This document shows positions 26,003-35,130 of a stretch of 64,000 nucleotides of DNA, in pieces (within the stretch, counting starts at the first letter, position 1; every line of letters begins with the position of its first letter). Origin of the DNA: Corynebacterium aquatimens (GTDB lineage Bacteria; Actinomycetota; Actinomycetes; Mycobacteriales; Mycobacteriaceae); the NCBI RefSeq assembly GCF_030408395.1, contig NZ_CP046980.1:124001-188000 (forward strand). The letters are read 5' to 3'. The notes below the pieces were generated by a model. That model had not been told where the DNA came from, did no database searches, and saw nothing but the letters and a program-made list of their open reading frames with translations. The translations under genes were made by a program, and so were the position numbers.

Positions 26003-26902
26003 TTAGACCCAGTACGGGACGCGGTAGCGCCACTGCTTCATAACCACGAGCGCCAGGAGCAAACCAACGGCAGTGCACCCCAACACCACCCACCAGTGGT
26101 AGGCGGCCAGCGGCTGGTCAATCAGTGGCGCGCGGACGATTTCAAGGTAGTGGTACAAGGGGTTGAGCTCCGCGATCTTCGCGCGCTGCGCCACGTCACC
26201 GCCTTGTTCTTTCAACGTCTGCGTGGTCCAGACAATCGGCGTGACGTAGAACAACAGCTGCACCAGCGCCTCAAGCAGCGGCGCAACATCGCGGAAACGG
26301 GTAGCCACCACGCCGAAGAGCATGGTGACCCATACCCCGTTGAGGATGAGCAGCGCCAACGCCGGAACCACCAACAGCGTGTGCAGCGTGAGCGGGATGC
26401 GGAAAATGATCACCAGCACCAGCCAGATCACCATGTTGTGCGCTAGAAACAGCAGTTGGCGCCACACCAACCGGTACACGTGCACGCTTAAGGCGGAAGG
26501 AAGCTGCTTAATCAGCCCCTCGTTGTCAATGAAGACGTTTGCACCTTCCCTGATGCAGCCGGAGATGAAACCCCACACGATGAAACCGACCGTGACGTGC
26601 GGAAGAAATTCCCGCACGGAGATCTGGAAGAGCATGGAATACAACAGTCCGAGCGCCAGCGCCATCACGCCCGTCGCGATGGTGATCCACAACGGGCCCA
26701 GCACGCTTCGGCGGTAGCGCTGCTTAATGTCCTGCCAGCCCAACTGCAACCACAGCTCGTACTGGCCCCACCCCCGGGTGAGGTCCGAGGCGGCGGCAGA
26801 CATGGTTTGGGACGCGGACTTTGGCGGCGCGTCTGCGTCAGCGGACGTCATCCGCGACACATCGGCGCGCAGTTTCTCTTTCTCCTGCTGGTGTGCAACC
26901 AC
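26003..26902 (-). CDS. wzm: Galactan exporter ABC permease (Wzm-like)
   Basis: A permease of up to 299 residues with six membrane spans in the ABC-2 arrangement. The segment LGWQDIKQRYRRSVLGPLW before the first span is typical of Wzm proteins. It pairs with the ATPase gene 17 bp downstream to export the galactan intermediate. The GTG at 26902 has a weak ribosome site; the ATG at 26851 is a real alternative that removes a charged 17-residue N-terminus. Confidence 0.88.
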   Translation of the reverse strand: MVAHQQEKEKLRADVSRMTSADADAPPKSASQTMSAAASDLTRGWGQYELWLQLGWQDIKQRYRRSVLGPLWITIATGVMALALGLLYSMLFQISVREFLPHVTVGFIVWGFISGCIREGANVFIDNEGLIKQLPSALSVHVYRLVWRQLLFLAHNMVIWLVLVIIFRIPLTLHTLLVVPALALLILNGVWVTMLFGVVATRFRDVAPLLEALVQLLFYVTPIVWTTQTLKEQGGDVAQRAKIAELNPLYHYLEIVRAPLIDQPLAAYHWWVVLGCTAVGLLLALVVMKQWRYRVPYWV

Positions 26903-27024
26903 GTCCTAAACCCTAGTCACCGTCTGGGGGCCAGTGTGCGTTCTACCCGCCGCGCAGGCATACTAGTTCCCATTGGGGATCCTCACTCAAGGGATGAATA
27001 CACGTAAAGGAAAGGGGCCGTGCC

Positions 27025-28254
27025 GTGGCGTATGACTGGTCGTACGATGTCGCCAGTGTGCGTGGGCTGTACAGCTCCTTGTCCAACGGGTGGACTTACC
27101 TGAACGCGGACGTGTGCCCGCAAGTCCCCGAACGCGTCGCCTCTGCGGTTGCTCGCTCTTTCCGCTTGGCCGCATCCGTTTCTCCCCCTGAGGCTGCATC
27201 AGGCTCCCACTCCCGCCGCCTCATCGGCCAACCGGAGGGGCTCAACTACTTAGCCAGCGCCCGCTACGCCATCGCCGACCTGGTCGGCGCTACGGCCAAC
27301 CGCGTGGTGCTTGGTCCCAGCCTGCCGGTCCTCTACGCCTCCCTCATCGCGGCGATGCGCCCGCAGTTCCGCTACAACTCTTCCGTTGTGGTCACGCACC
27401 TAGACCGCCCGGAGCTTCACGCGGGGCTCTCCCTCGTCGATGCAGATGTGCGCCGCGCTCACGCCGACTTGGGCACAGGGGAGCTGCCTGCCTGGCAGTT
27501 CACAGAGCTCGTTAGCGGCACCACGCGCCTAATCACCGTTCCCGCTGCGCACCACCAACTGGGCACGCTCGTGGACGTCGCTGACGTGGTGGATATGGTC
27601 CATGAGCGCTCGCGCGCCTGGGTGCTTGTGGACGCATCGGCGTACGCTGCCTACCGCTGCATCGACTTCGATGAGTGGGGCGCGGACATCGTCGGCATTG
27701 ATGTGAGTCAGATCGGCGGCCCGCAGATTTCCGCCCTGGTTTTCCGCGACACCGCGATGTTCCGCCGCCTCGGCGGCACCGTCGCATTGGATGTCGCGCC
27801 GGGCCTCGCCGGCGGCGCCGCCGAAGCAGTGGAACACTTAGCCGTTTTGGCTGCCTTGCAGCAGCCTGCCTCCGGCAAAGTCACCCGCCGTGACCGGCTG
27901 AAGGCCTCCATGACGCAGACCACCGCCTACATGGATCACCTGCGCGATGACCTGTACACCTTCCTAGGCACCCTGCCCGCGGTCCACATCATGGGCGCCA
28001 GTGGTGAAGCAGCAGCAGAAGCTGCCCCCGACCGGCTCCCGGTGTTGACCTTCGGCGTGCGTGGCGTTCCCGCCGCGACGGTGTACGAGCGCCTCATTGA
28101 CAACGGCATCGTCACATCCCTTGCCGCGCCGTCCCCGCTGCTGACGGACATGGGCTTGGAGGAAATGAACGGCGCCGTGACCGTGGGCTTGAGCCCCTTC
28201 AACACGGAAGCGGACATCAACCAACTAATCCGCGTCGTGGCCTCCCTGGCGTAA
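27025..28254 (+). CDS. Class-V aminotransferase-like protein (cysteine desulfurase family)
   Basis: A 409-residue protein with the fold signature of class-V PLP enzymes: YLNADVCPQVP opening, WVLVDASAYAAY for the cofactor Asp, and GIDVSQIGGPQISALVF in the place that normally carries the Schiff-base lysine (SxHK). Here the lysine position reads Q (about residue 228), so ordinary PLP chemistry is in doubt. It resembles Rv3778c, which sits in the matching mycobacterial neighbourhood. The start is GTG at 27025, after AAAGGAAAGGGG. It diverges from the Wzm/Wzt operon. Confidence 0.72.
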   Translation: MAYDWSYDVASVRGLYSSLSNGWTYLNADVCPQVPERVASAVARSFRLAASVSPPEAASGSHSRRLIGQPEGLNYLASARYAIADLVGATANRVVLGPSLPVLYASLIAAMRPQFRYNSSVVVTHLDRPELHAGLSLVDADVRRAHADLGTGELPAWQFTELVSGTTRLITVPAAHHQLGTLVDVADVVDMVHERSRAWVLVDASAYAAYRCIDFDEWGADIVGIDVSQIGGPQISALVFRDTAMFRRLGGTVALDVAPGLAGGAAEAVEHLAVLAALQQPASGKVTRRDRLKASMTQTTAYMDHLRDDLYTFLGTLPAVHIMGASGEAAAEAAPDRLPVLTFGVRGVPAATVYERLIDNGIVTSLAAPSPLLTDMGLEEMNGAVTVGLSPFNTEADINQLIRVVASLA

Positions 28255-28329
28255 ACAGCCCCCACGATTCACGCCCACGGGCCGCCGTTAGCTAGAATTC
28301 CTTGTGCCCGAAGCGTTGGCATCGGGCAA

Positions 28330-28414
28330 GGAGACGTGGCAGAGCGGCCGAATGCACTGGTCTTGAAAACCAGCGAGGGTCACACCTCCGCGGGTTCAAA
28401 TCCCGCCGTCTCCG
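28330..28414 (+). tRNA. tRNA-Ser(UGA)
   Basis: An 85-nt cloverleaf: acceptor GGAGACG / CGTCTCC, anticodon stem CTGGT/ACCAG around loop CTTGAAA (anticodon TGA), a long variable arm typical of serine tRNA, and GGTTCAAATCC in the T arm. CCA is not encoded. Confidence 0.95.
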
Positions 28415-28423
28415 CTTTTTTCT

Positions 28424-29302
28424 TTAGAGGTTGCGCGCGACCTGCTCCGCCATGAAGCGCGAACCAGCGGGGGAGGGGTGCAGGTTCATGTTGTGCTCCA
28501 CGTACGGGTCCATAAAGCCCACGACCCAGCGGTCCTTGTCTAGTGCGCAGGTGTTGTGGCCAGCGGACGGATCCTTGATCTCAATGTAGGTAGCGCCGGT
28601 TGCGCGGGCTGCCGCACGCTGATTGTCGCGGTTGAAGTTTTCAACCTGCTGCAGGGCTGGCAGCGGAAGACCAATTGGCATGTTCGGTGCCGCGACCAGG
28701 AGACAAATGGAGTTCAAACGGTACGGCTCCGAAATGGACAAGGTGCCCGGCAGCAAGACCTTCGCGTTCGGAGCGGCGCGGCGGATCTTGCCCACTGCAA
28801 CGCTGATGTTGTGCACGTACTCGCGGTGCATGCGCGGCTGGTCCAATGGGTTTGCGCCGCGGGCTATGCCCCACGGCCCGTAGTCGTTGATGCCAACGGC
28901 GATAACAACGGCGCGGGTGCCGCGGTGGATGTCACCGTTGCGGATTGCCCGGTCAACCTTGCCTGGGATCACGTGGGAGGACTCCGCAGTGCAGGAGTAG
29001 TCCGAGATCGGCGCGCCGGTCATGCCGCCGAGCATGCGCGGCCAGTTATTCGGGGCCTGCAGGCAGCCATCACGGCTGGGGTAGGTGCCCCACACGAAGT
29101 GCTGCACCTGCGGGATTTTGATCCCCTTCACCGTGTTGCGTAGCTCGTCAGGGTTCGATGTGTAGGAATCACCAAAAGTGACGATGTTGCCGTTCGGTGC
29201 CGCGTCAGCGGTGACGGTCATGGTGCCAGCGCCAAGTGCTGCCACACCCAGGCAGGCGGCAAGAACTGTGCTGATTTTGGAGCGGATTTTCGTGCGGAAC
29301 AT
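28424..29302 (-). CDS. Secreted SGNH/GDSL-family hydrolase
   Basis: A 292-residue exported protein with a signal peptide ending in TADAAP (about residues 1-35). The mature enzyme has the block I GDSYT nucleophile (FGDSYT), VGIND of block III, and a late HNMNLHPSP that gives the block V His. It is therefore an extracytoplasmic esterase or lipase; the substrate is unknown. The ATG has AAAGAAAAC upstream, a weak ribosome site. Its stop lies just 9 bp beyond the tRNA-Ser gene on the other strand. Confidence 0.85.
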   Translation of the reverse strand: MFRTKIRSKISTVLAACLGVAALGAGTMTVTADAAPNGNIVTFGDSYTSNPDELRNTVKGIKIPQVQHFVWGTYPSRDGCLQAPNNWPRMLGGMTGAPISDYSCTAESSHVIPGKVDRAIRNGDIHRGTRAVVIAVGINDYGPWGIARGANPLDQPRMHREYVHNISVAVGKIRRAAPNAKVLLPGTLSISEPYRLNSICLLVAAPNMPIGLPLPALQQVENFNRDNQRAAARATGATYIEIKDPSAGHNTCALDKDRWVVGFMDPYVEHNMNLHPSPAGSRFMAEQVARNL

Positions 29303-29394
29303 CAGTTTTCTTTCAGGTGTCCGGGGGGGCAGTCCCCACTAACGTGTGTTACTGGAGTGACGATTTTAGCTAATTCTAAGACTGTTGTCACGTG

Positions 29395-29426
29395 AAAAAT
29401 CCCGCCGACCAGAGGGCCGACGGGAT
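29395..29426 (-). terminator. Intrinsic terminator of the holin-like gene
   Basis: On the minus strand a 12-bp stem with two G-U pairs (ATCCCG outermost, CTCT loop) is followed by TTTTT at 29398-29394, 13 bp after the stop of the gene at 29440. Confidence 0.8.
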
Positions 29427-29439
29427 GGGTAAAAGAACC

Positions 29440-29811
29440 TTAGACGGTTGCTTCGGTGTTCTTTGCGCCGAGTGCGGAGAAGATTCCCTCGACGATCCAC
29501 AGTGCGATGGTCATCACGATCGCACCGAAGAATGCGGCCCAGAAGCCGCTGATGTTCAGGCCGGAGAGCCAGCCGGTGATGGAGAACAGGAGGGTGTTGA
29601 CCAGCAGTGAGAAGATACCGAAGGTCACGATCTTCAGCGGAAGGCTCAGGGTGTGCAGGATCGGGGAGATCACCGCGTTCACGAACATGAACACCAGGGC
29701 GACCCAGATGAAGGAGCCGACGCCGCCGTTGACTTCAACGCCGGGGACAATTGCGGTAACCAGCCAGAGGGCCAGGATGGTCACAATAATGTCAGTAATA
29801 AAACGCACCAT
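29440..29811 (-). CDS. Phage holin family IV / YvlD-like membrane protein
   Basis: A 123-residue protein made of four hydrophobic spans with short loops, opening MVRFITDIIVTILALWLV and containing NAVISPILHTLSLPLKIVTFG, the hallmark of the small membrane proteins annotated as phage holin family 4 (PF04020). In bacterial chromosomes these are not phage genes and the role is unknown. It has its own terminator and is probably monocistronic. Confidence 0.8.
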   Translation of the reverse strand: MVRFITDIIVTILALWLVTAIVPGVEVNGGVGSFIWVALVFMFVNAVISPILHTLSLPLKIVTFGIFSLLVNTLLFSITGWLSGLNISGFWAAFFGAIVMTIALWIVEGIFSALGAKNTEATV

Positions 29812-29836
29812 GATTGATTTCTTTCTCTTCGATTTT

Positions 29837-30247
29837 CTAGATGTATAGCTCGCTCATAACGTGAAACTGCCGCTCACCCGGCACGTCCGCCAGCGCTGCT
29901 TGAGCGCCGCGGAGCCCCGCGCGGTTCGCCGCCGCAACAATGCGAATCGCCTCAGCGGGCAGCGGTGCGTCCAGCTCAATCGTCGCGTTCGCGCCGTCGT
30001 GGTACGCCAATTCCTGCGGGTTCACCCCAGACGCGAGTGCATGCTTATCGACGCCCCCTAGCTCACCAACCAGCACGCCGTACAGCGCTGCATTTTCGCT
30101 CAGTCCGGGGATTGCCCGCGGGGCCAAGTACAAAGTGGTGGAGGTGGGATCGGTGGTCCAGGCGATCCATGCATCGACGTTGTCTGTCGTGGGGACCGCG
30201 CCATCGCCGGAAGCAAAGCCCGAGGTCAGGGAGTAGTTCAGTTTCAC
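29837..30247 (-). CDS. Hypothetical protein
   Basis: A 136-residue soluble protein (MKLNYSLTSG, then a helical C-terminus ending MSELYI). No signal peptide, membrane span or known motif. The base composition and codon use match neighbours. It is encoded 58 bp after the aminotransferase gene in the same direction and may be co-transcribed. A copy of the 11-bp word occurs at 30053. Confidence 0.6.
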   Translation of the reverse strand: MKLNYSLTSGFASGDGAVPTTDNVDAWIAWTTDPTSTTLYLAPRAIPGLSENAALYGVLVGELGGVDKHALASGVNPQELAYHDGANATIELDAPLPAEAIRIVAAANRAGLRGAQAALADVPGERQFHVMSELYI

Positions 30248-30305
30248 TCCTGCCAGTGTAGCCGGGAATGCATCAGCCGATTCTTACAATTTGGCATCAA
30301 ACCGC

Positions 30306-31382
30306 TCACGAGGCAGCATCGGCGCTGGCCTTGGCCTCGGCGACGGACGCATCCCACGCGGAGAGAAATTCATCGGCCTCCTCCTGGTTGGTCACGGTCA
30401 CGCGAAGGCCCTCTGGGAACGCGCGGGTCAGAACCCCGTGAACGGCTAAGCGGGATGCCATGTCGTAGGGGTCGATCGTCAGGCCGTCGAACGTGTGGCC
30501 CGCGGGAAGCCAGACGAAGTTCGCTTGCGAGTGTGCAGCACCTACGTGGTCCGCCACCTCGTCGCGGACCGCAACAGTTTCTTCGCAGCGGTCCAGCACC
30601 TCGTCGCGACGGCGCAAGGATGCAAGAGCGCCTGCTTGCGCCACGGCACTGACCTGGAACGGCACGCCCACTTTGTCCAGGGCCTCGATGATTTCCGCAG
30701 GGCCGAACGCGTACCCCACGCGCGCGCCGGCTAACCCGTATGCCTTGGAGAAAGTTCGCAGCCCCACGACGTTGTCATAGTTGCGGATTTCCTCCGTCGC
30801 GTTCACGGCTTCCGGGTCGCGTACGTACTCAAAGTACGCCTCATCCAAGGCGACGGTGACATGATCGGGGACCTGCGACATGAACTGACGGAACTCATCG
30901 GTGGAGATCACAGCGCCTGAGGGGTTGTTCGGCGTGCATAGGAAAATCAGTGAGGTGGAGTCGTCGATAAGCGAAGCCATGCCCTCTAAATCGAGCTTGC
31001 CGGAGTCTAACAGTGGAGCCGAACGCTGCTGCGCGCCCACGATTGAGCAGAAGATGGGGTACGCCTCAAAGCTGCGCCAGGGGTAGATGACGTTGTTGGC
31101 GCTGGTCGAGGTAGCCTGCACCAGCTGCTGGCACAGCGCGGATGAGCCGCACCCCACCGCGACCTGGTGGGAGGTCACCCCCAGGTGGTCAGCGAGTGCC
31201 CTCTTCAATGCCACCACTGACATGTCCGGGTAGCGGTTACTGTTAGCCGCGGCCCGCGCCATCGCATCCGCGGCGGCCGGAATCGGCGGTACGTGGGACT
31301 CATTCGAGGACAGCTTCAGCGCCTCCGGGTCACTGGTGCCGGGCACGTACGCGGGAATGGATTCCAAATCAGGGCGGATCAT
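30306..31382 (-). CDS. pat: HisC-family / aromatic amino acid aminotransferase
   Basis: A 358-residue class-I/II PLP aminotransferase with PNNPSG, a conserved DEAYFEYV, and the Schiff-base Lys213 in TFSKAYGLAGARVGY. It resembles the second HisC-like enzyme of actinobacteria, which acts on phenylpyruvate and related keto acids (Pat), rather than the hisC of the histidine operon, because no his genes are near. HisC activity cannot be excluded. ATG start with no strong ribosome site. Carries a copy of the 11-bp word at 30962. Confidence 0.82.
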   Translation of the reverse strand: MIRPDLESIPAYVPGTSDPEALKLSSNESHVPPIPAAADAMARAAANSNRYPDMSVVALKRALADHLGVTSHQVAVGCGSSALCQQLVQATSTSANNVIYPWRSFEAYPIFCSIVGAQQRSAPLLDSGKLDLEGMASLIDDSTSLIFLCTPNNPSGAVISTDEFRQFMSQVPDHVTVALDEAYFEYVRDPEAVNATEEIRNYDNVVGLRTFSKAYGLAGARVGYAFGPAEIIEALDKVGVPFQVSAVAQAGALASLRRRDEVLDRCEETVAVRDEVADHVGAAHSQANFVWLPAGHTFDGLTIDPYDMASRLAVHGVLTRAFPEGLRVTVTNQEEADEFLSAWDASVAEAKASADAAS

Positions 31383-31459
31383 GGAGTGAAATTCTAGTAT
31401 TCGAGTCTCAAGTATTTGTGTCTAAGGCGCGGAATTAGGTACTATTCAAATTCGGCTTT

Positions 31460-31549
31460 GGAGATGTGCCAGAGTGGCCGAATGGGGCTCCCTGCTAAGG
31501 AGTTGCTCTCTCGCGAGGGCCGCAGGTTCAAATCCTGTCATCTCCGCCA
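31460..31549 (+). tRNA. tRNA-Ser(GCU)
   Basis: Acceptor GGAGATG / CATCTCC, anticodon loop CTGCTAA (anticodon GCT), long variable arm (CTCTCTCGCGAG), and CAGGTTCAAATCCTG in the T arm. The encoded CCA ends at 31549. Confidence 0.95.
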
Positions 31550-31550
31550 C

Positions 31551-31626
31551 GCGCCCGTAGCTCAACGGATAGAGCATCTGACTACGGATCAGAAGGTTGG
31601 GGGTTCGAATCCCTCCGGGCGCGCCA
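31551..31626 (+). tRNA. tRNA-Arg(ACG), copy 1
   Basis: Acceptor GCGCCCG / CGGGCGC, anticodon loop CTACGGA (anticodon ACG), T arm GGGGGTTCGAATCCCTC, encoded CCA. An identical gene lies at 33068. The ACG anticodon is normally deaminated to ICG by TadA, whose gene is at 40268. Confidence 0.95.
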
Positions 31627-31642
31627 CTTTTTATGCGCCATA

Positions 31643-33010
31643 ATGGCAGTTATGAAAACAGACGCTGCCGTGTCGCAGCTGCGCGAAGTGCTGAAGTCTA
31701 GCGGCACGATTGATTCGGATCGCGCGGAAGAAATCCAAGGTCTTGTTAACAAGACCCCGCTCAATGACCTCCTCCGCCTCATGGAGCGGTATCCCGCGAA
31801 AAAGGGTGCCGTGTTGTTCCGCCTACTCCCGCCTGAGCGCGCGAGCATTGTCTTTGATTCGCTCGACCCGCGCCACCAGGCTGAGCTGGTGACCGCGCTC
31901 GGCGGTGATTCGGTCAACGAGTTCTTCACGGAGATGGGCGCGGAGGATCGCGTCATGCTTCTCGACGAACTCCCGGCCGAAGTTGCCGACCGACTCATCG
32001 AGGAGCTCGGCGAGGACGACAAGGACCGCACGAACGTTGTTCTTGGCTACGAAAAGGGTACCGTCGGGCGCGTCATGAGCCCGGAGATTCCCCTGATCAC
32101 CGGCGAAATGACGGTGGGGGACGCGGCGGAACTGATTCGCGACCAGCATGACCACCTGGAAACGATCTACACCCTGCCAGTCGTTGATGAGGACCGTTTA
32201 CTTTTGGGCGCCGTTCGAATGCGGGACCTCTTCCTCGCCGATCGCGACACGGTAATGAGTGATCTTGCGAGCGAAACACCCACGGCGCACGCCAGCGATA
32301 ATGCCGAGGACACTGCGCGCACCTTCCTCACCTCCGGGCGAATCGCTATTCCGGTTCTGGATGATTCAGAGCAGCTCGTGGGCATTTTCACGTACGACGA
32401 GGCGTACCGCATCGTGGAGAGCGCGGACAACGAGGATTCCGCACGCCACGGTGGTTCCGAGTCCCTGCGCCAGCCCTACTTCACCACGCCGGTGCTCGCC
32501 CTGGTGCGCTCGCGCATCGTGTGGCTACTCGTCTTGGCGGTCTCCGCCATCCTCACCGTCCAGGTCCTGGATATTTTTGAGGCCACCCTGGAACAGAAAG
32601 TCGTGCTGTCCCTGTTCATTCCGCTGCTCACCGGCACCGGCGGCAACACCGGTAACCAAGCCGCCACCACCGTCACGCGCGCGCTGGCACTCGGCGACGT
32701 GCACAAGTCCGACATTGTCAAGGTCATGTGGCGCGAAGTCCGCGTGGGGCTCACGCTAGGTGCCGTGCTGGGCGCACTCGGGTTCGGTGTGGCATCCATC
32801 TTCTACGGCATGGACATCGGCACCGTCATTGGGCTGACCTTGCTGGCCGTGTGCACGATGTCCGCCACCGTCGGCGGTGCCATGCCGATCATCGCAAAGG
32901 CCGTCGGCGCGGACCCGGCGGTGTTTTCCAACCCCTTCATCTCCACTTTCTGCGATGCCACCGGCTTGGTGATCTACTTCTTCATCGCCAAGGCGGTGCT
33001 GGGGATTTAG
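31643..33010 (+). CDS. mgtE: Magnesium transporter MgtE
   Basis: A 455-residue protein with the full MgtE layout: an acidic N-terminal MgtE_N superhelix (residues about 15-130), two CBS domains (about 140-260), and a C-terminal domain of five spans containing PLLTGTGGNTGNQAAT, the conserved pore segment. It admits Mg2+ down the gradient and is gated by cytoplasmic Mg2+. Starts at ATG 31643 or 31652 are both possible; there is no ribosome site, and the tRNA gene ends 16 bp upstream, leaving no room for an Mg riboswitch. Confidence 0.93.
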   Translation: MAVMKTDAAVSQLREVLKSSGTIDSDRAEEIQGLVNKTPLNDLLRLMERYPAKKGAVLFRLLPPERASIVFDSLDPRHQAELVTALGGDSVNEFFTEMGAEDRVMLLDELPAEVADRLIEELGEDDKDRTNVVLGYEKGTVGRVMSPEIPLITGEMTVGDAAELIRDQHDHLETIYTLPVVDEDRLLLGAVRMRDLFLADRDTVMSDLASETPTAHASDNAEDTARTFLTSGRIAIPVLDDSEQLVGIFTYDEAYRIVESADNEDSARHGGSESLRQPYFTTPVLALVRSRIVWLLVLAVSAILTVQVLDIFEATLEQKVVLSLFIPLLTGTGGNTGNQAATTVTRALALGDVHKSDIVKVMWREVRVGLTLGAVLGALGFGVASIFYGMDIGTVIGLTLLAVCTMSATVGGAMPIIAKAVGADPAVFSNPFISTFCDATGLVIYFFIAKAVLGI

Positions 33011-33067
33011 CTGGTCCTAGCTGGCAATTTTGGATTCTTCGGTCGGGGGAGTACAGTTTAGCGAGTT

Positions 33068-33143
33068 GCGCCCGTAGCTCAACGGATAGAGCATCTGACT
33101 ACGGATCAGAAGGTTGGGGGTTCGAATCCCTCCGGGCGCGCCA
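33068..33143 (+). tRNA. tRNA-Arg(ACG), copy 2
   Basis: Identical over its whole length, including CCA and the following CT, to the gene at 31551. Mobile-element debris begins directly after its 3' end, so it marks the boundary of the accessory island. Confidence 0.95.
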
Positions 33144-33286
33144 CTGTCCTGAGTCGCGACATGTTTGACAGATGAGTCGCGACATAGTGGACAAACCGGT
33201 GTCTCAGTTTTTTGTGTTCTGGGGCACCGGTTTTGGGTTAGTCGGGGCGTAGTGGTGGTTCGCCGTGTTTCCAGTAGGCCTTTTCT
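33144..33286 (-). pseudogene. Transposase remnant, probably IS481-type: 3' end and terminal sequence
   Basis: On the minus strand 15 codons ending AYWKHGEPPLRPD-stop (33238-33285) look like the tail of a transposase; the frame is broken upstream at 33286. Between it and the tRNA lie two copies of GAGTCGCGACAT, one of them followed by GTTTGACAGAT. I associate this sequence with the ends of actinobacterial IS481-type elements, from memory. The rest of the element is missing here. Confidence 0.5.
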
Positions 33287-33508
33287 CAATGAAGCCCACA
33301 GCAAATTCTATCCATGAGGTACGTCAGTAAATCCTTGCATTGTGTCATTTCTTTGTCGATTCGGGGTAGTTGGTACCGCGAGTCCGCGTAGTTGGTACCG
33401 GTGTTCCACGTACTCGGTACTGCAAGGGGTTTTCTTTCATAGTTGATGTTGGCGACACCACAATCCGGTGGTGTCGCGTCAACATCTACTTGGAAGGAGC
33501 CGGTCCTT

Positions 33509-35116
33509 GTGGCCAACTTCAAACAGATCATCGCGATGTGCCTTGACGGTGCAAGCTATGCGCAGATCACACACGCATTGGGATGTTCACGGCGAGAAGT
33601 ATCCCGCGCAAAGAAAGTCATCGCTGATGAGGCACTAACGCCAGAGCGTTTCCGCCAACTCCCACCGGGATGGTTCGATGAACGATTCAGCGACGGCCGG
33701 AGTAAGCGGACGATGTCCTACGACCAGCCTGATTTTCAAGCCCTTGCACGCAAGCTCCAAAGCAAAAAGCACGTGACCAGGCATAAGCTGTGGATGGACT
33801 ACTTGTCGCAGCCGTGTCCGACGGACAAGACAAAGTACCAGTACTCCCAGTTTTGCAGTGGGCTCAATGAATTTCTCCGTGCTCATGATCTTGTCGAAGT
33901 CGTCACCCATGAGCCGGGGCAAGAGCTTTACGTCGACTGGGCTGGCGACAAAGTGCCGGTGGTGGATCAGGCCAGTGGTGATACCGCATTCAAGGCGTCA
34001 CTGTTTATCGCGGTATGCCCGTACTCAGGACTGATGTACGTCACTGCTGCTGCGAATGAGAAGATGCCGGCTTGGATTGAGTGCCACGTCAAAGCGTTGA
34101 ACTATCTTGGCAAATTACCGGCGGTCATCGTGCCGGATAATGCCTCTACGGCGACCTACCGGCCGAGGAAGCATTCAGGCTACCGGATGGTCACTGACCG
34201 CTACGCAGCGTTTGCCGACTATTACGGGGTCACGATTGTGCCGACAAGACCTGGCAGGCCACGCGACAAAGCGGCAGTAGAACGTGCTGTGAAAATCGCC
34301 TACGCCAAAATACTCGGGTATTTCAGCGACGAGGTCTTCTACAATCTCGATGAACTCAATGAGGCAATCGCTGACCGGCTTGCCGATATCAACAGCGCAA
34401 TGACACGGGCTGATGGCACAACACGGCGCATGCGCTTTGAGCAAGAAGAAGCATCAGTGATGCGCGATCTGCCGCCGACACCGTTTACGGAAGTGTCATA
34501 CAAGCGGCTCAAAGTCGACCGTAATTGGCACATCACCTGTGACTACCAGTACTACTCTGTGCCATTTCAGCTGGTAGGAGAGGCAGTGACGGTCAGGCTC
34601 ACCCCGCAACTGGTGAGCATCTTCAACGGCGATCAACTAGTTGCTGAACACACACGCCTTCACGGATTCAAATACCGGTACTCCACTGATCCCAACCATG
34701 GGCCAAGCAGCGATGACGAAGGCCACAAGGCGCTCACCCGCGACGAACTCTTGGCTTGGGCCTCGTCGTTCGGTTCTGCAACGCACACAGTCATAGCGAT
34801 GATCCTCGATCGTAATAGTGCCGCCGTCCCCCGCGGACTTCTCCAAGCTCGCAACGTGCTGGCCAACCTGGGCAAAAAGCACAGCAAAACCACCCTCGAG
34901 CCGGCGTGCCAGCAGGTCTTAGAAAAGAAGCTGGCTCCAACTATGGCTGTGATCAAGCGCATCCAGACTGACATTGCGCACGCTCAGCAGCACCCTGCTG
35001 CACCAGGGCGAAGGACACAGCCCGCGACGAAGAACCAACAACGCCCAGGCGCCCCGCTTACCAGCGACGCAGCTGACGCCGTCTTCATCCGGCCTGCTGA
35101 CCACTACGAAAACTAG
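33509..35116 (+). CDS. istA: IS21-family transposase IstA
   Basis: A 535-residue DDE transposase. It has an N-terminal helix-turn-helix (CSRREVSRAKK), then the DDE core: YVDWAGDK carries the first Asp, VPDNAST the second, and DKAAVERAVK the Glu. The GTG at 33509 is selected because GGAAGGAG precedes it by nine bases; an in-frame ATG upstream lacks this. It cuts the element ends and joins them to target DNA together with IstB, whose gene follows after 14 bp. No internal stops. Confidence 0.92.
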   Translation: MANFKQIIAMCLDGASYAQITHALGCSRREVSRAKKVIADEALTPERFRQLPPGWFDERFSDGRSKRTMSYDQPDFQALARKLQSKKHVTRHKLWMDYLSQPCPTDKTKYQYSQFCSGLNEFLRAHDLVEVVTHEPGQELYVDWAGDKVPVVDQASGDTAFKASLFIAVCPYSGLMYVTAAANEKMPAWIECHVKALNYLGKLPAVIVPDNASTATYRPRKHSGYRMVTDRYAAFADYYGVTIVPTRPGRPRDKAAVERAVKIAYAKILGYFSDEVFYNLDELNEAIADRLADINSAMTRADGTTRRMRFEQEEASVMRDLPPTPFTEVSYKRLKVDRNWHITCDYQYYSVPFQLVGEAVTVRLTPQLVSIFNGDQLVAEHTRLHGFKYRYSTDPNHGPSSDDEGHKALTRDELLAWASSFGSATHTVIAMILDRNSAAVPRGLLQARNVLANLGKKHSKTTLEPACQQVLEKKLAPTMAVIKRIQTDIAHAQQHPAAPGRRTQPATKNQQRPGAPLTSDAADAVFIRPADHYEN

Positions 35117-35130
35117 AAGGAGCGTGAACC

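Noticed and set aside
29440..29811. Prophage, based on the phage-holin-like gene
   Set aside because: No other phage gene is nearby; this membrane family is common in bacterial chromosomes.
31582..32031. Minus-strand open frame ending RRDSNPQPSDP
   Set aside because: The tail is tRNA-Arg antisense and the rest is antisense to mgtE.
33017..33304. Minus-strand open frame with a GGIRTPNLLIRSQ segment
   Set aside because: This is the well-known spurious protein produced by reading through the antisense of the tRNA-Arg gene.
33344..33353. TGTCATTTC as the left end of IS21
   Set aside because: The GGTACC offset then disagrees with the right end by 11 bases; the TGTCGATTC end gives an exact offset and a 7-bp duplication.
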